Source: Pseudidiomarina indica
GTDB taxonomy: Bacteria; Pseudomonadota; Gammaproteobacteria; Enterobacterales; Alteromonadaceae
Length of the DNA: 64,000 bases
Reading direction: 5' to 3'
Assembly (NCBI RefSeq): GCF_900104245.1
Contig: NZ_FMXN01000004.1
Span: 92,361-156,360 of the forward strand
The translations under genes and the position numbers were made by a program. This document shows, piece by piece, positions 35,193 to 44,271 of this stretch. The notes under the pieces were generated by a model. The model was given only the letters and a program-made list of their open reading frames with translations. It had not been told where the DNA came from and did no database searches. Position 1 is the stretch's first letter. The number at the start of each line of letters is the position of its first letter.

Positions 35193-35513
35193 TTATTCGT
35201 TATTTTTTGGGGTGGTATATTGCTGTAATTGTTGTGTTAATTGCTCGGCTAAACCAATGCCTCGGCCGGCCATTTCAGACGCTAATTGTTGATCCAACAT
35301 GGCCGTGTACGTATCCATTGCAGAGCTTTTAAATAAGGTGGATTCTCCATCTGCGGCGCGCATGGTGGTCAGCATTTGTTGCAGAAACAGCGCTTCAAAT
35401 TGACGGGCTGCTTCACCCGCTGCGGCATTAGGATCCCGCTGACTTTGCACTTTCAATGCCTGCAAAGACCGCCCATCCATTGCCATTCCCATGGTGGTTT
35501 TGATATCGCTCAT
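35193..35513 (-). CDS. flgJ: Single-domain FlgJ rod-cap protein (no muramidase domain)
   Basis: This 106-residue protein matches only the N-terminal rod-binding domain of FlgJ: AAGEAARQFEALFLQQMLTT, then STLFKSSAMDTYTAMLDQQL. Two-domain FlgJ proteins of most gammaproteobacteria are about 310 residues and carry a glycosidase that opens the cell wall. Here the domain ends at a stop codon and flgK follows, so a separate lytic enzyme must serve. The ATG overlaps the flgI stop by one base. Single-domain FlgJ is known in other groups. Confidence 0.92.
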   Translation of the reverse strand: MSDIKTTMGMAMDGRSLQALKVQSQRDPNAAAGEAARQFEALFLQQMLTTMRAADGESTLFKSSAMDTYTAMLDQQLASEMAGRGIGLAEQLTQQLQQYTTPKNNE

Positions 35514-36625
35514 TAGATAATCTCCAACTCAGCTCGCAAGGCACCTGAGGCATGTAAGGCTTGCAAAATTGCCATCAAATCGTTCGGTGTTGCGCCCAGT
35601 GAGTTCAATGCTTCAACCACGTCAAGTAACGCCACACCTTCTACCATTTTCAGCGCGCCTTGTTCTTGCGCAATGGTAATGTCGCTGGTTTCACCCACCA
35701 CAGTTTCACCACCACTCAGGGCAGGCGGTTGACTCACAAAGGGACGCCGAGAAATGGTCACAGATAAATTGCCATGGGCAACGGCTGCTTCCCGCAGTCG
35801 TACCGGCCCGCTCAACACCACCGACCCGGTTCGTGAATTCAGCACGACTTTCGGATTTGCTGCCGCAGGCGTTACTTCAATGTTTTCAACACGTGCCATA
35901 AACCGAACCCGTTCATTGGCATCGGTTGGGCTTTGCAACTGAATACTGCCACCATCCATCGCTTGCGCGACGGCATAGCCAAATTCATCGTTAATGCGCT
36001 CAACCATGGTCAATGCCGTGGTGAAATCTGCTTGTTTTAAGTTCAGCTCAAGCACATTACCCATGCGCCCTAAATCTAAGGCAACACCGCGTTCGACGGT
36101 CGCACCATTGGTGATTCGCCCGCCTGCCTGCTGATTCATTGCCGCCGATGACCCTTGTGATTCGGCGCTCACTCCGTGAATGAGCAAGTTCCCTTGCGCC
36201 AGCGCATAAACTTGACCGTCCGCGCCTTTTAACGGTGTCATCAATAAGGTACCGCCCCGCAAGCTACGCGCGTTGCCGATAGAGGAAACCACCACATCCA
36301 ACGTTTGTCCGGGTCGCGCAAATGGGGGTAATTCGGCGGTCACCATCACCGCTGCAACGTTCCGTAACTGCATGTTGGTGCCCGGTGGCACGTTCACCCC
36401 TAATTGGGCCAACATGTTCATCATGCTTTGGCCGGTAAAAGGAGCTTGCATGGTTTGGTCACCGCTGCCATCTAAGCCCACCACGAGTCCATAGCCAACC
36501 AGGCTATTGGTACGTACACCGGCAAAATTCGCTAAATCTTTGATTCGTTCTGCATGAGCAGGCGTACTCAGCGCGACCAGTTGCAATAGGACGATGGTGA
36601 TAACTACTTTGATGACTTGCTGCAT
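35513..36625 (-). CDS. flgI: Flagellar P-ring protein FlgI
   Basis: This 370-residue periplasmic protein has a signal peptide ending near PAHA (residues 22-25), followed by the conserved ERIKDLANFAGVRTNSLVGY and GLVVGLDGSGDQTMQAPFTG stretches. It forms the bushing of the rod in the peptidoglycan layer. It lies 15 bp after flgH. Confidence 0.97.
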   Translation of the reverse strand: MQQVIKVVITIVLLQLVALSTPAHAERIKDLANFAGVRTNSLVGYGLVVGLDGSGDQTMQAPFTGQSMMNMLAQLGVNVPPGTNMQLRNVAAVMVTAELPPFARPGQTLDVVVSSIGNARSLRGGTLLMTPLKGADGQVYALAQGNLLIHGVSAESQGSSAAMNQQAGGRITNGATVERGVALDLGRMGNVLELNLKQADFTTALTMVERINDEFGYAVAQAMDGGSIQLQSPTDANERVRFMARVENIEVTPAAANPKVVLNSRTGSVVLSGPVRLREAAVAHGNLSVTISRRPFVSQPPALSGGETVVGETSDITIAQEQGALKMVEGVALLDVVEALNSLGATPNDLMAILQALHASGALRAELEII

Positions 36626-36640
36626 GCTTACACCTGTGAC

Positions 36641-37309
36641 TTAAAATGGCGCAATAAAGTTAAAGAAACGGTGCAACCAACCCTGACGCTGTGCTTCGTT
36701 GATGTAGCCATCGCCAATATATTCCAACCGCGCTTCTGCCACAGCGGTTGATAGGACGCTATTGCGACCATTGATATTCCGTGGATTCACAATGCCTGAG
36801 AAACGGATGTATTCAGTGCCCTGATTAATCGCTATTTGCTTCTCGCCGCGCACGCGTAAGTTGCCATTGGGATACACTTGCACCACTTGGACCGTGATAA
36901 TGCCAGAGAACTGGTTCGAGGCGCTGGAACCACCCGACCCCATAAATTCATTCCCACCGCCGGCTTGAAAACCATATTCCGCAATGTTTTCAAGGGCATC
37001 AGGCAACCCTTCTAAATCCACCGTAATGGTGCTGGAGCGGGAGGATTGTGACGACGAGTTTTTGCGGGCACTGACTTGTTCTTCCAACACGATGGTAATG
37101 ATATCGCCCACCCGACGAGGACGCTGGTCCTCAAACAACGGAATGTAGCCTTGCTGAGCCTGAAAGATCGAGCCGTTCGCCTCTTGCTCGGCATAATCCG
37201 GTATATCTATAGGTTCATAGGGTTCGACCACCACCGGGGGCGGTGGCGAGCTACTACAACCCACTGCCACCATGAATACCGCCAGTCCCATTCCCAATCG
37301 ACGCATCAT
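36641..37309 (-). CDS. flgH: Flagellar L-ring lipoprotein FlgH
   Basis: This 222-residue outer-membrane lipoprotein has lipobox VAVGC (Cys18) and conserved [20 protein letters not shown] and [20 protein letters not shown] stretches. It builds the L ring around the rod. It follows flgG by 19 bp and precedes flgI by 15 bp. Confidence 0.97.
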   Translation of the reverse strand: MMRRLGMGLAVFMVAVGCSSSPPPPVVVEPYEPIDIPDYAEQEANGSIFQAQQGYIPLFEDQRPRRVGDIITIVLEEQVSARKNSSSQSSRSSTITVDLEGLPDALENIAEYGFQAGGGNEFMGSGGSSASNQFSGIITVQVVQVYPNGNLRVRGEKQIAINQGTEYIRFSGIVNPRNINGRNSVLSTAVAEARLEYIGDGYINEAQRQGWLHRFFNFIAPF

Positions 37310-37328
37310 TCCACCTGTCTTAAAGCAG

Positions 37329-38111
37329 TTAGAGTTGGCTTAAACGCGCCAGCATTTCATCACTGCTTGAAATGGCGCGGCTGTTAATTTCATAGGCCCG
37401 TTGGGTTTGAATCATATTGACCATTTCTTCCACCACGTTCACGTTGGAAGCTTCCACAAAGCCTTGGTACAAGGTACCCGCACCGTTTAAGCCCGGCAAG
37501 GATTCGGTGGGCGCGCCTGACGCTTGTGTTTCAACGTATAAGTTGCCGCCCCGCGCTTCCAGCCCAGCATCATTCATAAAGATCGCTAAGGTGATTTGGC
37601 CCACTTGCACGTTTTGCGTGGTGCCAGGTTGAGTCACGGTAACAATGCCATCTTGACCAATGGTTACGCTCATGGCGTTCGCTGGCAGGAAAATACCTGG
37701 CTCGATTGGAAAGCCACTGGCGGTTACCAGTTGGCCATCTTGATTTATCTGAAAACTACCATCACGGGTATACGCAAGGCTGCCATCTGGCATCAACACC
37801 TGAAAATAGCCTTTTCCATTAATGGCTAAATCACGTGAGTTTTCTGTGTTGTTCAAGCTTCCCTGGGTGTGCAAGCGCTCCGTCGCGACCGCTCGGACCC
37901 CGGTGCCCACCTGTAATCCCGATGGCAAGGTATCTTGAGCATTATTCATGGCACCCGGTTGCCGCATGTTCTGATACAGCAAATCTTCAAAAATTGCCCG
38001 CGACCGTTTAAAACCCGACGTATTCACGTTCGCTAAGTTGTTGGTGATCACATCCAACTGCTGCTGTTGGGCGGTTAACCCGGTTTTCGCTGTCCACAAC
38101 GATTTAATCAT
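37329..38111 (-). CDS. flgG: Flagellar distal rod protein FlgG
   Basis: This 260-residue protein has the N-terminal rod/hook motif [20 protein letters not shown] (residues about 25-44) and the C-terminal motif [20 protein letters not shown]. Its length is exactly that of the FlgG family. It forms the distal rod. It is preceded by flgF (13 bp gap) and followed by flgH. Confidence 0.97.
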   Translation of the reverse strand: MIKSLWTAKTGLTAQQQQLDVITNNLANVNTSGFKRSRAIFEDLLYQNMRQPGAMNNAQDTLPSGLQVGTGVRAVATERLHTQGSLNNTENSRDLAINGKGYFQVLMPDGSLAYTRDGSFQINQDGQLVTASGFPIEPGIFLPANAMSVTIGQDGIVTVTQPGTTQNVQVGQITLAIFMNDAGLEARGGNLYVETQASGAPTESLPGLNGAGTLYQGFVEASNVNVVEEMVNMIQTQRAYEINSRAISSSDEMLARLSQL

Positions 38112-38124
38112 GAGAATTCTCCAA

Positions 38125-38868
38125 TTAGCCTCTTACGGATAACAGGCTATTGCCACTTTGTGCCGTTTCATCCGCGGTTGAAATCACGCGCATATTCAAG
38201 TCATAACGACGCTGGGTATCGATCATCGCAACCATTGCTTCAATGGGATTCACGTTACTGCCTTCCAACGCGCCGGTGACCACTTGACCGTTTTGATCCT
38301 GGGCCAAGGGTGCCCCAAGCGGAGAACGGAACCAGCCGTCTTCACCTCGAACCAATTGGTTGGGTTGGTCCACTCGCACTAATTTCAGACGATCCAGCGG
38401 AACTAATTCATTGGCTTGACCGCCCAAACCAATCCCACTGATGGTGCCATCGCTGCCAATGCTAAGTTCGGTCCCCAGTGGCACCATAATTGGACCACCT
38501 TCGCCCAACACCGGCCGGCCATTCACGGTCAACTGACCATCCGCATCCACTTGTAAGTCGCCCCGCTTGGTATAGGCTTCCCCATCTAGCGTCTGCACTG
38601 CTAGCCAGTTGTGTTCTGGCATCGCAATATCTAGATCGCGACCGGTGGTTTGGAGCGAACCTGAACGGGTATCAAATAAGCCGGTGGTGGTTACTGCCGC
38701 AACTCGCGTGTCAAAGACTCCTGGCCCCTCAATCGGAACGGCGCGTGCAGCTGCAAGTTGGGCACGAAACCCAGTGGTGGACGCATTACTTAAGTTATGC
38801 GTTACCACCGCTTGCTCATCAAGGGTTTGACGAGCGCCGTTCATGGCCGTGTATAAAATGGCATCCAT
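38125..38868 (-). CDS. flgF: Flagellar proximal rod protein FlgF
   Basis: This 247-residue rod protein has the N-terminal motif [20 protein letters not shown] and C-terminal [20 protein letters not shown]. It carries the FlgF-type start [20 protein letters not shown]. It lies 26 bp after flgE and 13 bp before flgG. Confidence 0.96.
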   Translation of the reverse strand: MDAILYTAMNGARQTLDEQAVVTHNLSNASTTGFRAQLAAARAVPIEGPGVFDTRVAAVTTTGLFDTRSGSLQTTGRDLDIAMPEHNWLAVQTLDGEAYTKRGDLQVDADGQLTVNGRPVLGEGGPIMVPLGTELSIGSDGTISGIGLGGQANELVPLDRLKLVRVDQPNQLVRGEDGWFRSPLGAPLAQDQNGQVVTGALEGSNVNPIEAMVAMIDTQRRYDLNMRVISTADETAQSGNSLLSVRG

Positions 38869-38894
38869 CAGTTAACTCCCCAGTCCGTCAACCA

Positions 38895-40079
38895 CTATCT
38901 CAATTGCATGGTGGTTTGTAAGGCTTCATCTTGGGCTTTGATACTTTGTGCGTTGGCTTGATAGTTACGTTGCGCAATAATCATCGAGACTAACTCTTGG
39001 GTTAAATCCACGTTCGAAGCTTCCACCGCACCCGCCATAATGGAACCAAACTGACCTTCGCCAGGCACCGATATAATTGGTACACCAGAACGCTGGGTTT
39101 CAATCCACGCGTTATCACCAATCGGCTGCAAACCTTCTAAACTCTGGAAGTTTGCTAAGGCAATGGTGCCCAAAATTACTTGTTGCTCGTTGGAGTAGGT
39201 GCCCACAACGCTGCCATCTTCCGTTACCGCAACTTGCATTAAGGTGCCTGACACAAAGCCGTCTTGCTCCATTGAAGTTAATTCAAATTGGTTCGCAAAC
39301 TGGGTGGTACCGGCTAAATTGATATTAATATTCATGTCCGATGCCCCATCACCTGGGCTAAAGGTGAAGCTGTCGAGGCCGGTCTGTGATAACAACAAAC
39401 CATTATTATCAAATTCCAACTGCCCCACTTCAGCAGCGAGGTCATCCCCGCGAGCTAAACGAACTTCCCATTGGTTATCACCGGTTTTGGTGAAATACAT
39501 CATGCTGGGGTGCGCGTTCCCTAGGGAGTCGTAAAGCACCACCGAGTTGGCATAAGAAAAACTGTCTGGGTTTGCCATATCAAAAGGCACTGTGGCTCGA
39601 TCAACCGTGGTCGAACCCGTATCTAGGTTAAACACCGCTCCTACTTGGGTTGATGCTTGCGCTGGCAAACCGGTGGCCGGAACTTGCAATACTTGTGGCT
39701 GCCCACCAAAACCAACCCCTTGCGGATACCCCGTTAACTGGGCGCCTTGCGCATTCACAATGTAACCATTTTTATCAATGGTCAGTTGGCCGTTGCGTGA
39801 GTATTGAATTTGACCTTGCTGTTCAAAGCGGAAAAAACCTTTCCCGGTAATAGCTAAGTCCATAGAGCGGTTCGTGGTTTCAATATTCCCGTCACTAAAG
39901 TCTTGGAATACTCCTGCCACTCGCGTTCCCAAGCCCACTTGAGCATTGGCATAAATATCAGCAAACTGTGCACGAGAGCTTTTAAACCCCACAATTTGTG
40001 AGTTCGCGATGTTATTACTGATCACGTCAAGATTGGTGGCCGCCGCGCGTAAACCGGATAGTGCTTGTGAAAAACCCAT
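38895..40079 (-). CDS. flgE: Flagellar hook protein FlgE
   Basis: This 394-residue hook subunit starts MGFSQALSGLRAAATNLDVI and has SNNIANSQIVGFKSSRAQFAD, the central hook domain, and the C-terminal VEASNVDLTQELVSMIIAQR motif. About 120 copies form the universal joint, and its length is controlled by FliK. It lies 11 bp after flgD. Confidence 0.97.
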   Translation of the reverse strand: MGFSQALSGLRAAATNLDVISNNIANSQIVGFKSSRAQFADIYANAQVGLGTRVAGVFQDFSDGNIETTNRSMDLAITGKGFFRFEQQGQIQYSRNGQLTIDKNGYIVNAQGAQLTGYPQGVGFGGQPQVLQVPATGLPAQASTQVGAVFNLDTGSTTVDRATVPFDMANPDSFSYANSVVLYDSLGNAHPSMMYFTKTGDNQWEVRLARGDDLAAEVGQLEFDNNGLLLSQTGLDSFTFSPGDGASDMNININLAGTTQFANQFELTSMEQDGFVSGTLMQVAVTEDGSVVGTYSNEQQVILGTIALANFQSLEGLQPIGDNAWIETQRSGVPIISVPGEGQFGSIMAGAVEASNVDLTQELVSMIIAQRNYQANAQSIKAQDEALQTTMQLR

Positions 40080-40090
40080 AGCCGAGCTCC

Positions 40091-40762
40091 TTAAATAATC
40101 TGTCTAATATCTTCAAGACGAACGGGCTCAAAAATGCCGCCCAAATCTAAGCGTGGTCCATCTTTATGTCCCAAGCTTACCGCTATTACTTGTGCATAGT
40201 TGAAACGTTCTGAGGTAATCACTTGATCCCCATTGGTCGCTTCAACACTGAATCGATACGCACCAGCAGGTGCTTGTTCACCATCATCCATGGCGCCATC
40301 CCAGCTAAACGACTGAGTTCCTGTGCCTACCGCACCCAGTTCCATCCGCCGTACCAACATGCCACTGTCATTGAAAATATTGATGGTCACGTTTTTCGCT
40401 GGCGCACTTAATTCAAATCCAAATGGGGTTACATCGTCATTGCCGACAAGAATTCGCTCCCCCGGAACCAATACAGCACGACCAATTAAAGCCGACGCTT
40501 GCATGTTTTTGGCGGCCTCCATTTGGTTATTAATGGTCAACATGGTTTCATTCAGTGATTCGATGCCACTAACCGTGTTAATTTGAGCCAGTTGTGACGT
40601 CATCTCGTTATTTTCCATAGGATTCAGTGGATCTTGGTTACGCAACTGAGTAACCAATAGCGTCATAAAGTTATCGCGCATCTCTTGGCTATTGGAGGCC
40701 ACCCGCTGAGTGGACGAGGTTTGGTTAATTTGATTAACAATTGCTGGATCGATCGTTGCCAT
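40091..40762 (-). CDS. flgD: Flagellar hook cap protein FlgD
   Basis: This 223-residue FlgD has the N-terminal export/assembly motif MRDNFMTLLVTQLRNQDPLN (residues about 28-47) with NPMENNEMTSQLAQINTVSG after it, and a C-terminal domain with tandem beta-folds (SWDGAMDDGEQAPAGAYRFS). It caps the growing hook and leaves on completion. It follows flgC by 14 bp. Confidence 0.96.
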   Translation of the reverse strand: MATIDPAIVNQINQTSSTQRVASNSQEMRDNFMTLLVTQLRNQDPLNPMENNEMTSQLAQINTVSGIESLNETMLTINNQMEAAKNMQASALIGRAVLVPGERILVGNDDVTPFGFELSAPAKNVTINIFNDSGMLVRRMELGAVGTGTQSFSWDGAMDDGEQAPAGAYRFSVEATNGDQVITSERFNYAQVIAVSLGHKDGPRLDLGGIFEPVRLEDIRQII

Positions 40763-40776
40763 AATCTGTTACCTCA

Positions 40777-41181
40777 TTATCCTTTGCCGATGGTCAAGGT
40801 ACGCATCAATAAATCTTTGCTCGTATTCATGACTTCAACGTTGGCTTGATACGACCGGGATGCAGAAATCAAATTCACCATTTCTGCCACTGGGTCAACG
40901 TTGGGCATGGTCACATACCCTTGTTCATCCGCAAGCGGATGCCCGGGTTGATATTCACGTCGTGCTGGCGCTGCCGATTCAACCACTTCTTTTACCGCAA
41001 CCCCACCCACGCCATTGGCTTGCAACTGTTGTTGGAAGATCACTTGTTTCGCTTTGTAAGGTTGGCCGTCTGGCCCAGCAACACTATTGGCGTTCGCCAT
41101 ATTACTGGCAGCCACGTTCATGCGCTGCGATTGCGCCGCTAACGCTGAGCCAGATATATCTAAAATCGAAAAATTAGCCAT
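40777..41181 (-). CDS. flgC: Flagellar proximal rod protein FlgC
   Basis: This 134-residue protein has the FlgC-type start [20 protein letters not shown], then [20 protein letters not shown], and the C-terminal [20 protein letters not shown] motif. It is part of the proximal rod with FlgB and FlgF. It is 13 bp after flgB. Confidence 0.97.
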   Translation of the reverse strand: MANFSILDISGSALAAQSQRMNVAASNMANANSVAGPDGQPYKAKQVIFQQQLQANGVGGVAVKEVVESAAPARREYQPGHPLADEQGYVTMPNVDPVAEMVNLISASRSYQANVEVMNTSKDLLMRTLTIGKG

Positions 41182-41194
41182 GCTTTAGCTCCAG

Positions 41195-41599
41195 TTATTG
41201 CTCAGGTTGCATCGCTTTGCGCAACCCACTAATGCGATCATCCATAAATTGAATGTCGGCTTGGTAGCGCAAGGAGTTATTCAAAAATTGAGTGCGTTCA
41301 AGGTCCATGTCGACCGTGTTACCGTCTAAGCGGCTTTGCGCAGGAATGCGATATTGCAGGGCAACCAGTGGTTGCGAAGGTGACATTTGCAGATGCCCAG
41401 CATGCGTCACCGCTAGCTTGGTTGGGGCGCTTTGCGCGGTGGTTGCTCGTTTCAAAGCCGCGGCAAAATCAAAATCTTGAGCTTTATAATGAGGTGTATC
41501 CGCATTGGCGATATTACTCGCTAACACCTCTTGGCGTTGCTGCCTTAAAGCCAACGCTTGCTGCTGAAATTGCAGCGCACTGGTTAATTTGTCGATCAT
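41195..41599 (-). CDS. flgB: Flagellar proximal rod protein FlgB
   Basis: This 134-residue protein has ALRQQRQEVLASNIANADTP near the N-terminus and a C-terminal stretch NSLRYQADIQFMDDRISGLR, typical of FlgB. It is the first gene of the flgBCDEFGHIJ operon, divergent from flgA as in enteric genomes. Confidence 0.96.
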   Translation of the reverse strand: MIDKLTSALQFQQQALALRQQRQEVLASNIANADTPHYKAQDFDFAAALKRATTAQSAPTKLAVTHAGHLQMSPSQPLVALQYRIPAQSRLDGNTVDMDLERTQFLNNSLRYQADIQFMDDRISGLRKAMQPEQ

Positions 41600-41751
41600 C
41601 TGCAGACCCTCCTGTACACCTAGCAGACTACGTTGATCGATGGCAATACAAAGCGTTAATTAAGAGCCTTTTTTAATGCCAATTCTGCCGTTAGCGATCC
41701 TTGAATCTGGTTATAATTCGTGCAACACCACTGGAACATGCGGGTTATTGA
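41600..41751. promoter_or_regulatory. Divergent flgB / flgA control region
   Basis: This 152-bp region lies between the divergent early operons. A TATAAT hexamer at 41712-41717 is placed well for flgA transcription (35 bases before its ATG), with no good -35 match, as expected for a FlhDC-dependent class II promoter. No sigma-28 site is seen. FlhDC binding is inferred. Confidence 0.5.
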
Positions 41752-42444
41752 ATGTTGTTTTTGCGCTTGCCCCTTCTTGTTTTGCTCACTATTATTTCGG
41801 CCCCGATTTGGGCTGCCGAGCCCGCGTTGTATCAAGCGATTCAACGAACCATTGTGGCCCAATTACCAACCACAACCGTGTCTTATGACATCGAGATTCT
41901 GAGCCCCACAAAGGGATTTGAACCGCTGGCGCAGTGTGATGAGATCCAAGCAAGTTTTAACCAACCGCCGGCTCGGATTGCAGGGCGGATGATCATGAAA
42001 TTGCAATGTGACCATTCAGCCCAGCCCATTTATGCACAAGTCCATGTCTCCGTAGTGGCTGATTATTGGGTTGCCGCTCACGACTTACCGGCTCAACACA
42101 CATTAACGGCTGACGATATTAAAATTGTCCAAGGGGAAATCAATCGACTCCCACGGCATGCTTTGCTGGCAGAAACTGAAACCATGACCCTGTACCTAGG
42201 GCAGCAACTGAAACGTTCCATTCCTGCCAATACGGTGTTACAAGCCACGCTCTTAGCAGCGCCCCATGTGGTCAACATGGGCGATGACGTGGTGATTGAA
42301 TTACAGGGCGATGGATTTTCTATTTCTCGAGTGGGAACTGCTCTCGCGAACGGTGCAATCAATGATACAATTCGGGTTCGATTAAATAATCAACAATTAT
42401 TAACCGTTAAAGTCATCGGCCCAGGGCGTGCTATTCCGCTGTGA
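41752..42444 (+). CDS. flgA: Flagellar P-ring assembly chaperone FlgA
   Basis: This 230-residue protein has a signal peptide (cleavage near IWAAEP) and a C-terminal SAF domain. The segments VAAHDLPAQHTLTADDIKIV, GQQLKRSIPANTVLQATLL and VNMGDDVVIELQGDGFSISR are typical of FlgA. It acts in the periplasm to help FlgI assemble into the P ring. It is divergent from flgB and followed by flgM after a sigma-28 promoter. Confidence 0.95.
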   Translation: MLFLRLPLLVLLTIISAPIWAAEPALYQAIQRTIVAQLPTTTVSYDIEILSPTKGFEPLAQCDEIQASFNQPPARIAGRMIMKLQCDHSAQPIYAQVHVSVVADYWVAAHDLPAQHTLTADDIKIVQGEINRLPRHALLAETETMTLYLGQQLKRSIPANTVLQATLLAAPHVVNMGDDVVIELQGDGFSISRVGTALANGAINDTIRVRLNNQQLLTVKVIGPGRAIPL

Positions 42445-42472
42445 ATCAACGTTAAATTCGCGTAAATCGCAT

Positions 42473-42499
42473 TAAAGAATTTAAGGGTGATGCCGATAA
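42473..42499 (+). promoter_or_regulatory. Sigma-28 promoter of flgMN
   Basis: The plus strand reads TAAAGAAT, 11 bases, GCCGATAA: the -10 part is perfect and the -35 part keeps TAAAG. It lies 58 bases before the flgM GTG. It makes the anti-sigma factor gene part of the sigma-28 regulon, the usual autogenous loop. Confidence 0.92.
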
Positions 42500-42556
42500 C
42501 AAAGCTGAACGGCCGAAAAATTCGGTCCAAGATTGATTTATCAACGAGGATTTCCC

Positions 42557-42826
42557 GTGAAAGTTAATGGTTATCAACCAGTAAGTTCTGTTGGTTCGAC
42601 AGACTCAAGCCGTACACAAGGCGCGCAGAAAACGACCAGAACTTCATCTGAGTTGCAACAACAAGCGGATGTCGTGACCCACTTAAGTCAGTTACCGCAA
42701 GACAGCAGTCAAGATATTGATCACGTTCGTGTGGCCGAATTACGTGACGCTATCCGTGACGGAAAGCTGGTCATGAATACGGAAAAAATTGCTGAAGCGC
42801 TTTTGCAAGATTTAACGAAAGGTTAA
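42557..42826 (+). CDS. flgM: Anti-sigma-28 factor FlgM
   Basis: This 89-residue FlgM is unstructured and polar in the first half and has the FliA-binding C-terminal part VRVAELRDAIRDGKLVMNTE followed by KIAEALLQDL. I chose GTG 42557 as the start: AGGA lies seven bases upstream, and VKVNGYQPVSS resembles the family start. An upstream in-frame codon would give an unusual eight-residue extension. FlgM blocks FliA until it is exported through the finished hook. It is followed by flgN after 9 bp. Confidence 0.94.
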   Translation: MKVNGYQPVSSVGSTDSSRTQGAQKTTRTSSELQQQADVVTHLSQLPQDSSQDIDHVRVAELRDAIRDGKLVMNTEKIAEALLQDLTKG

Positions 42827-42835
42827 TTGGCAATC

Positions 42836-43288
42836 ATGAGCTTAGCGCAACATATTTCCCAACAAATTGAACGAATTGAAGCCTTGCAGCAGTTGCTAGA
42901 ACAAGAGCAGCAAATTCTTGGGCAAGGCCAAATTGATGGGGAACAATTGCAAGCTATCGCCACCCAAAAGCAAGAACTGCAACAGCAATTAGATCGCCAA
43001 GAAGCGATTCGACGGGCGGCCCAACTTAAATTAGGTTATGAAGCAACCTCTCAAGGAGCACGTCAAGCTGCTGCACAAGCTGGTTGCGCCGATCTTTGGG
43101 CAACCCTATTAGAACGTACTCAACGGGTTGCGCATTTAAACCATCTGAACGGTGAACTTATTCAACACCGTTTGCATCATAACCAACACATGTTAAATAT
43201 TCTTCGTGATGCTGCCGGCAGCGCACCAATTTATGACGCTGCAGGGCAATCAAAAACCACCCCACAGCGGATCAACTCAAAAGCTTAA
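42836..43288 (+). CDS. flgN: Flagellar export chaperone FlgN
   Basis: This 150-residue, Gln-rich, all-helical protein (IERIEALQQLLEQEQQILGQ, then long helices) matches FlgN in size, character and position after flgM. FlgN escorts the junction proteins FlgK and FlgL to the export gate. The start is ATG 42836; a TTG three codons earlier is less likely. The stop overlaps the convergent nuclease gene by 4 bp. Confidence 0.9.
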   Translation: MSLAQHISQQIERIEALQQLLEQEQQILGQGQIDGEQLQAIATQKQELQQQLDRQEAIRRAAQLKLGYEATSQGARQAAAQAGCADLWATLLERTQRVAHLNHLNGELIQHRLHHNQHMLNILRDAAGSAPIYDAAGQSKTTPQRINSKA

Positions 43289-44100
43289 TCATTGCTCCCT
43301 TGCGCAAATAACTGATCCAACACCGCAGCTAACCGTTGCGCGCCTTGTTGCATCCGTTGTTCCAATACTGGCCCCCATTGCGCCGTATAAGCCTCACCTA
43401 ACTGCTGGCCCTCGCGATATTGCGAATAAATCCGCCGCGTAATGGCCGCTGATTCATTGGCCCAACTTAATACCTCATCCGCCGTTAAATCGAATGGTTG
43501 CAATGCAGCGACGCCCTGAATCAGTTCCGCCACTTTAGCCGGCACATCTTCGCCGCCACGCTGCGCCAATAAATGAATATCCCACATAATATGGAGGTTA
43601 GTGGGTTCGCCGTAATAGCTTATTTGGGTACGGTTACCCCCTAAATCATCAGCAAAACTCACATGCATGGGTTGATGTAAATCACCAATAAAGTGTCCGA
43701 TAAATGCTAATGAAGCCCAATCATCAGGGTTAAATTGCAACACATGGTAGTGGTGCATAATGGCTGAAATCACACAGCCCCCAGCAACCGGACAATCGTC
43801 CGCAGACACTTTCGCCGCATGGCGTGGAAAATTCACATAATGATGAGGCTTTGCCCAATCCCACTGAGGCTGACTTTTAATGTCATCAGCCCAATGGCAC
43901 AACGTACCAAAATTCTCATACTCTGGATGTTTAGCCACCAGTTCATCAATATGTTGCTGCGTTGCCGGTTGTGCTAATTGATAGGCGGCATCGCAAAAAG
44001 CACGATGGCCATGATCGCCGTATCCCCATACCACAGATGTCCAGCTGATCATGCCGCCAACAAGCACACCAGCGACTATTCGAAAAAATACTGAAGTCAT
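43285..44100 (-). CDS. Secreted S1/P1-type zinc nuclease
   Basis: This 271-residue precursor has a signal peptide. The mature N-terminus is probably Trp25 (WGYGDHGHR), since in P1 nuclease the N-terminal Trp itself binds zinc. Further ligands are seen in CHWADDIK, PHHYVNFP, FIGDLHQPMHVSFADDLGGN and the HIMWD motif, so all elements of the trinuclear zinc site are present. The enzyme cuts single-stranded DNA and RNA, probably outside the inner membrane to gain nucleotides or phosphate. It is monocistronic and converges on flgN, unrelated to motility as far as can be told. Cys36 and further Cys residues suggest disulfides. Confidence 0.93.
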   Translation of the reverse strand: MTSVFFRIVAGVLVGGMISWTSVVWGYGDHGHRAFCDAAYQLAQPATQQHIDELVAKHPEYENFGTLCHWADDIKSQPQWDWAKPHHYVNFPRHAAKVSADDCPVAGGCVISAIMHHYHVLQFNPDDWASLAFIGHFIGDLHQPMHVSFADDLGGNRTQISYYGEPTNLHIMWDIHLLAQRGGEDVPAKVAELIQGVAALQPFDLTADEVLSWANESAAITRRIYSQYREGQQLGEAYTAQWGPVLEQRMQQGAQRLAAVLDQLFAQGSND

Positions 44101-44271
44101 TTTGCCACCCTTCGCTACTGCATTGATTTATGTTGCCATTCAGCGTACCAACGCTCTGTTACATTTTAGCATTCTATTAATAGCTAAGTCTTGTGCATGC
44201 TCTGTTAATCATGCACCATTCAGTGCATACCTTAGCATTTCTTGTATCAGGACCTGAGAAGGAAAACTATT

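Noticed and set aside
42551..42566. TTTCCCGTGAAAGTTA as a parS-like site
   Set aside because: It lacks the CACGTG centre of parS. It is the ribosome site and start of flgM.
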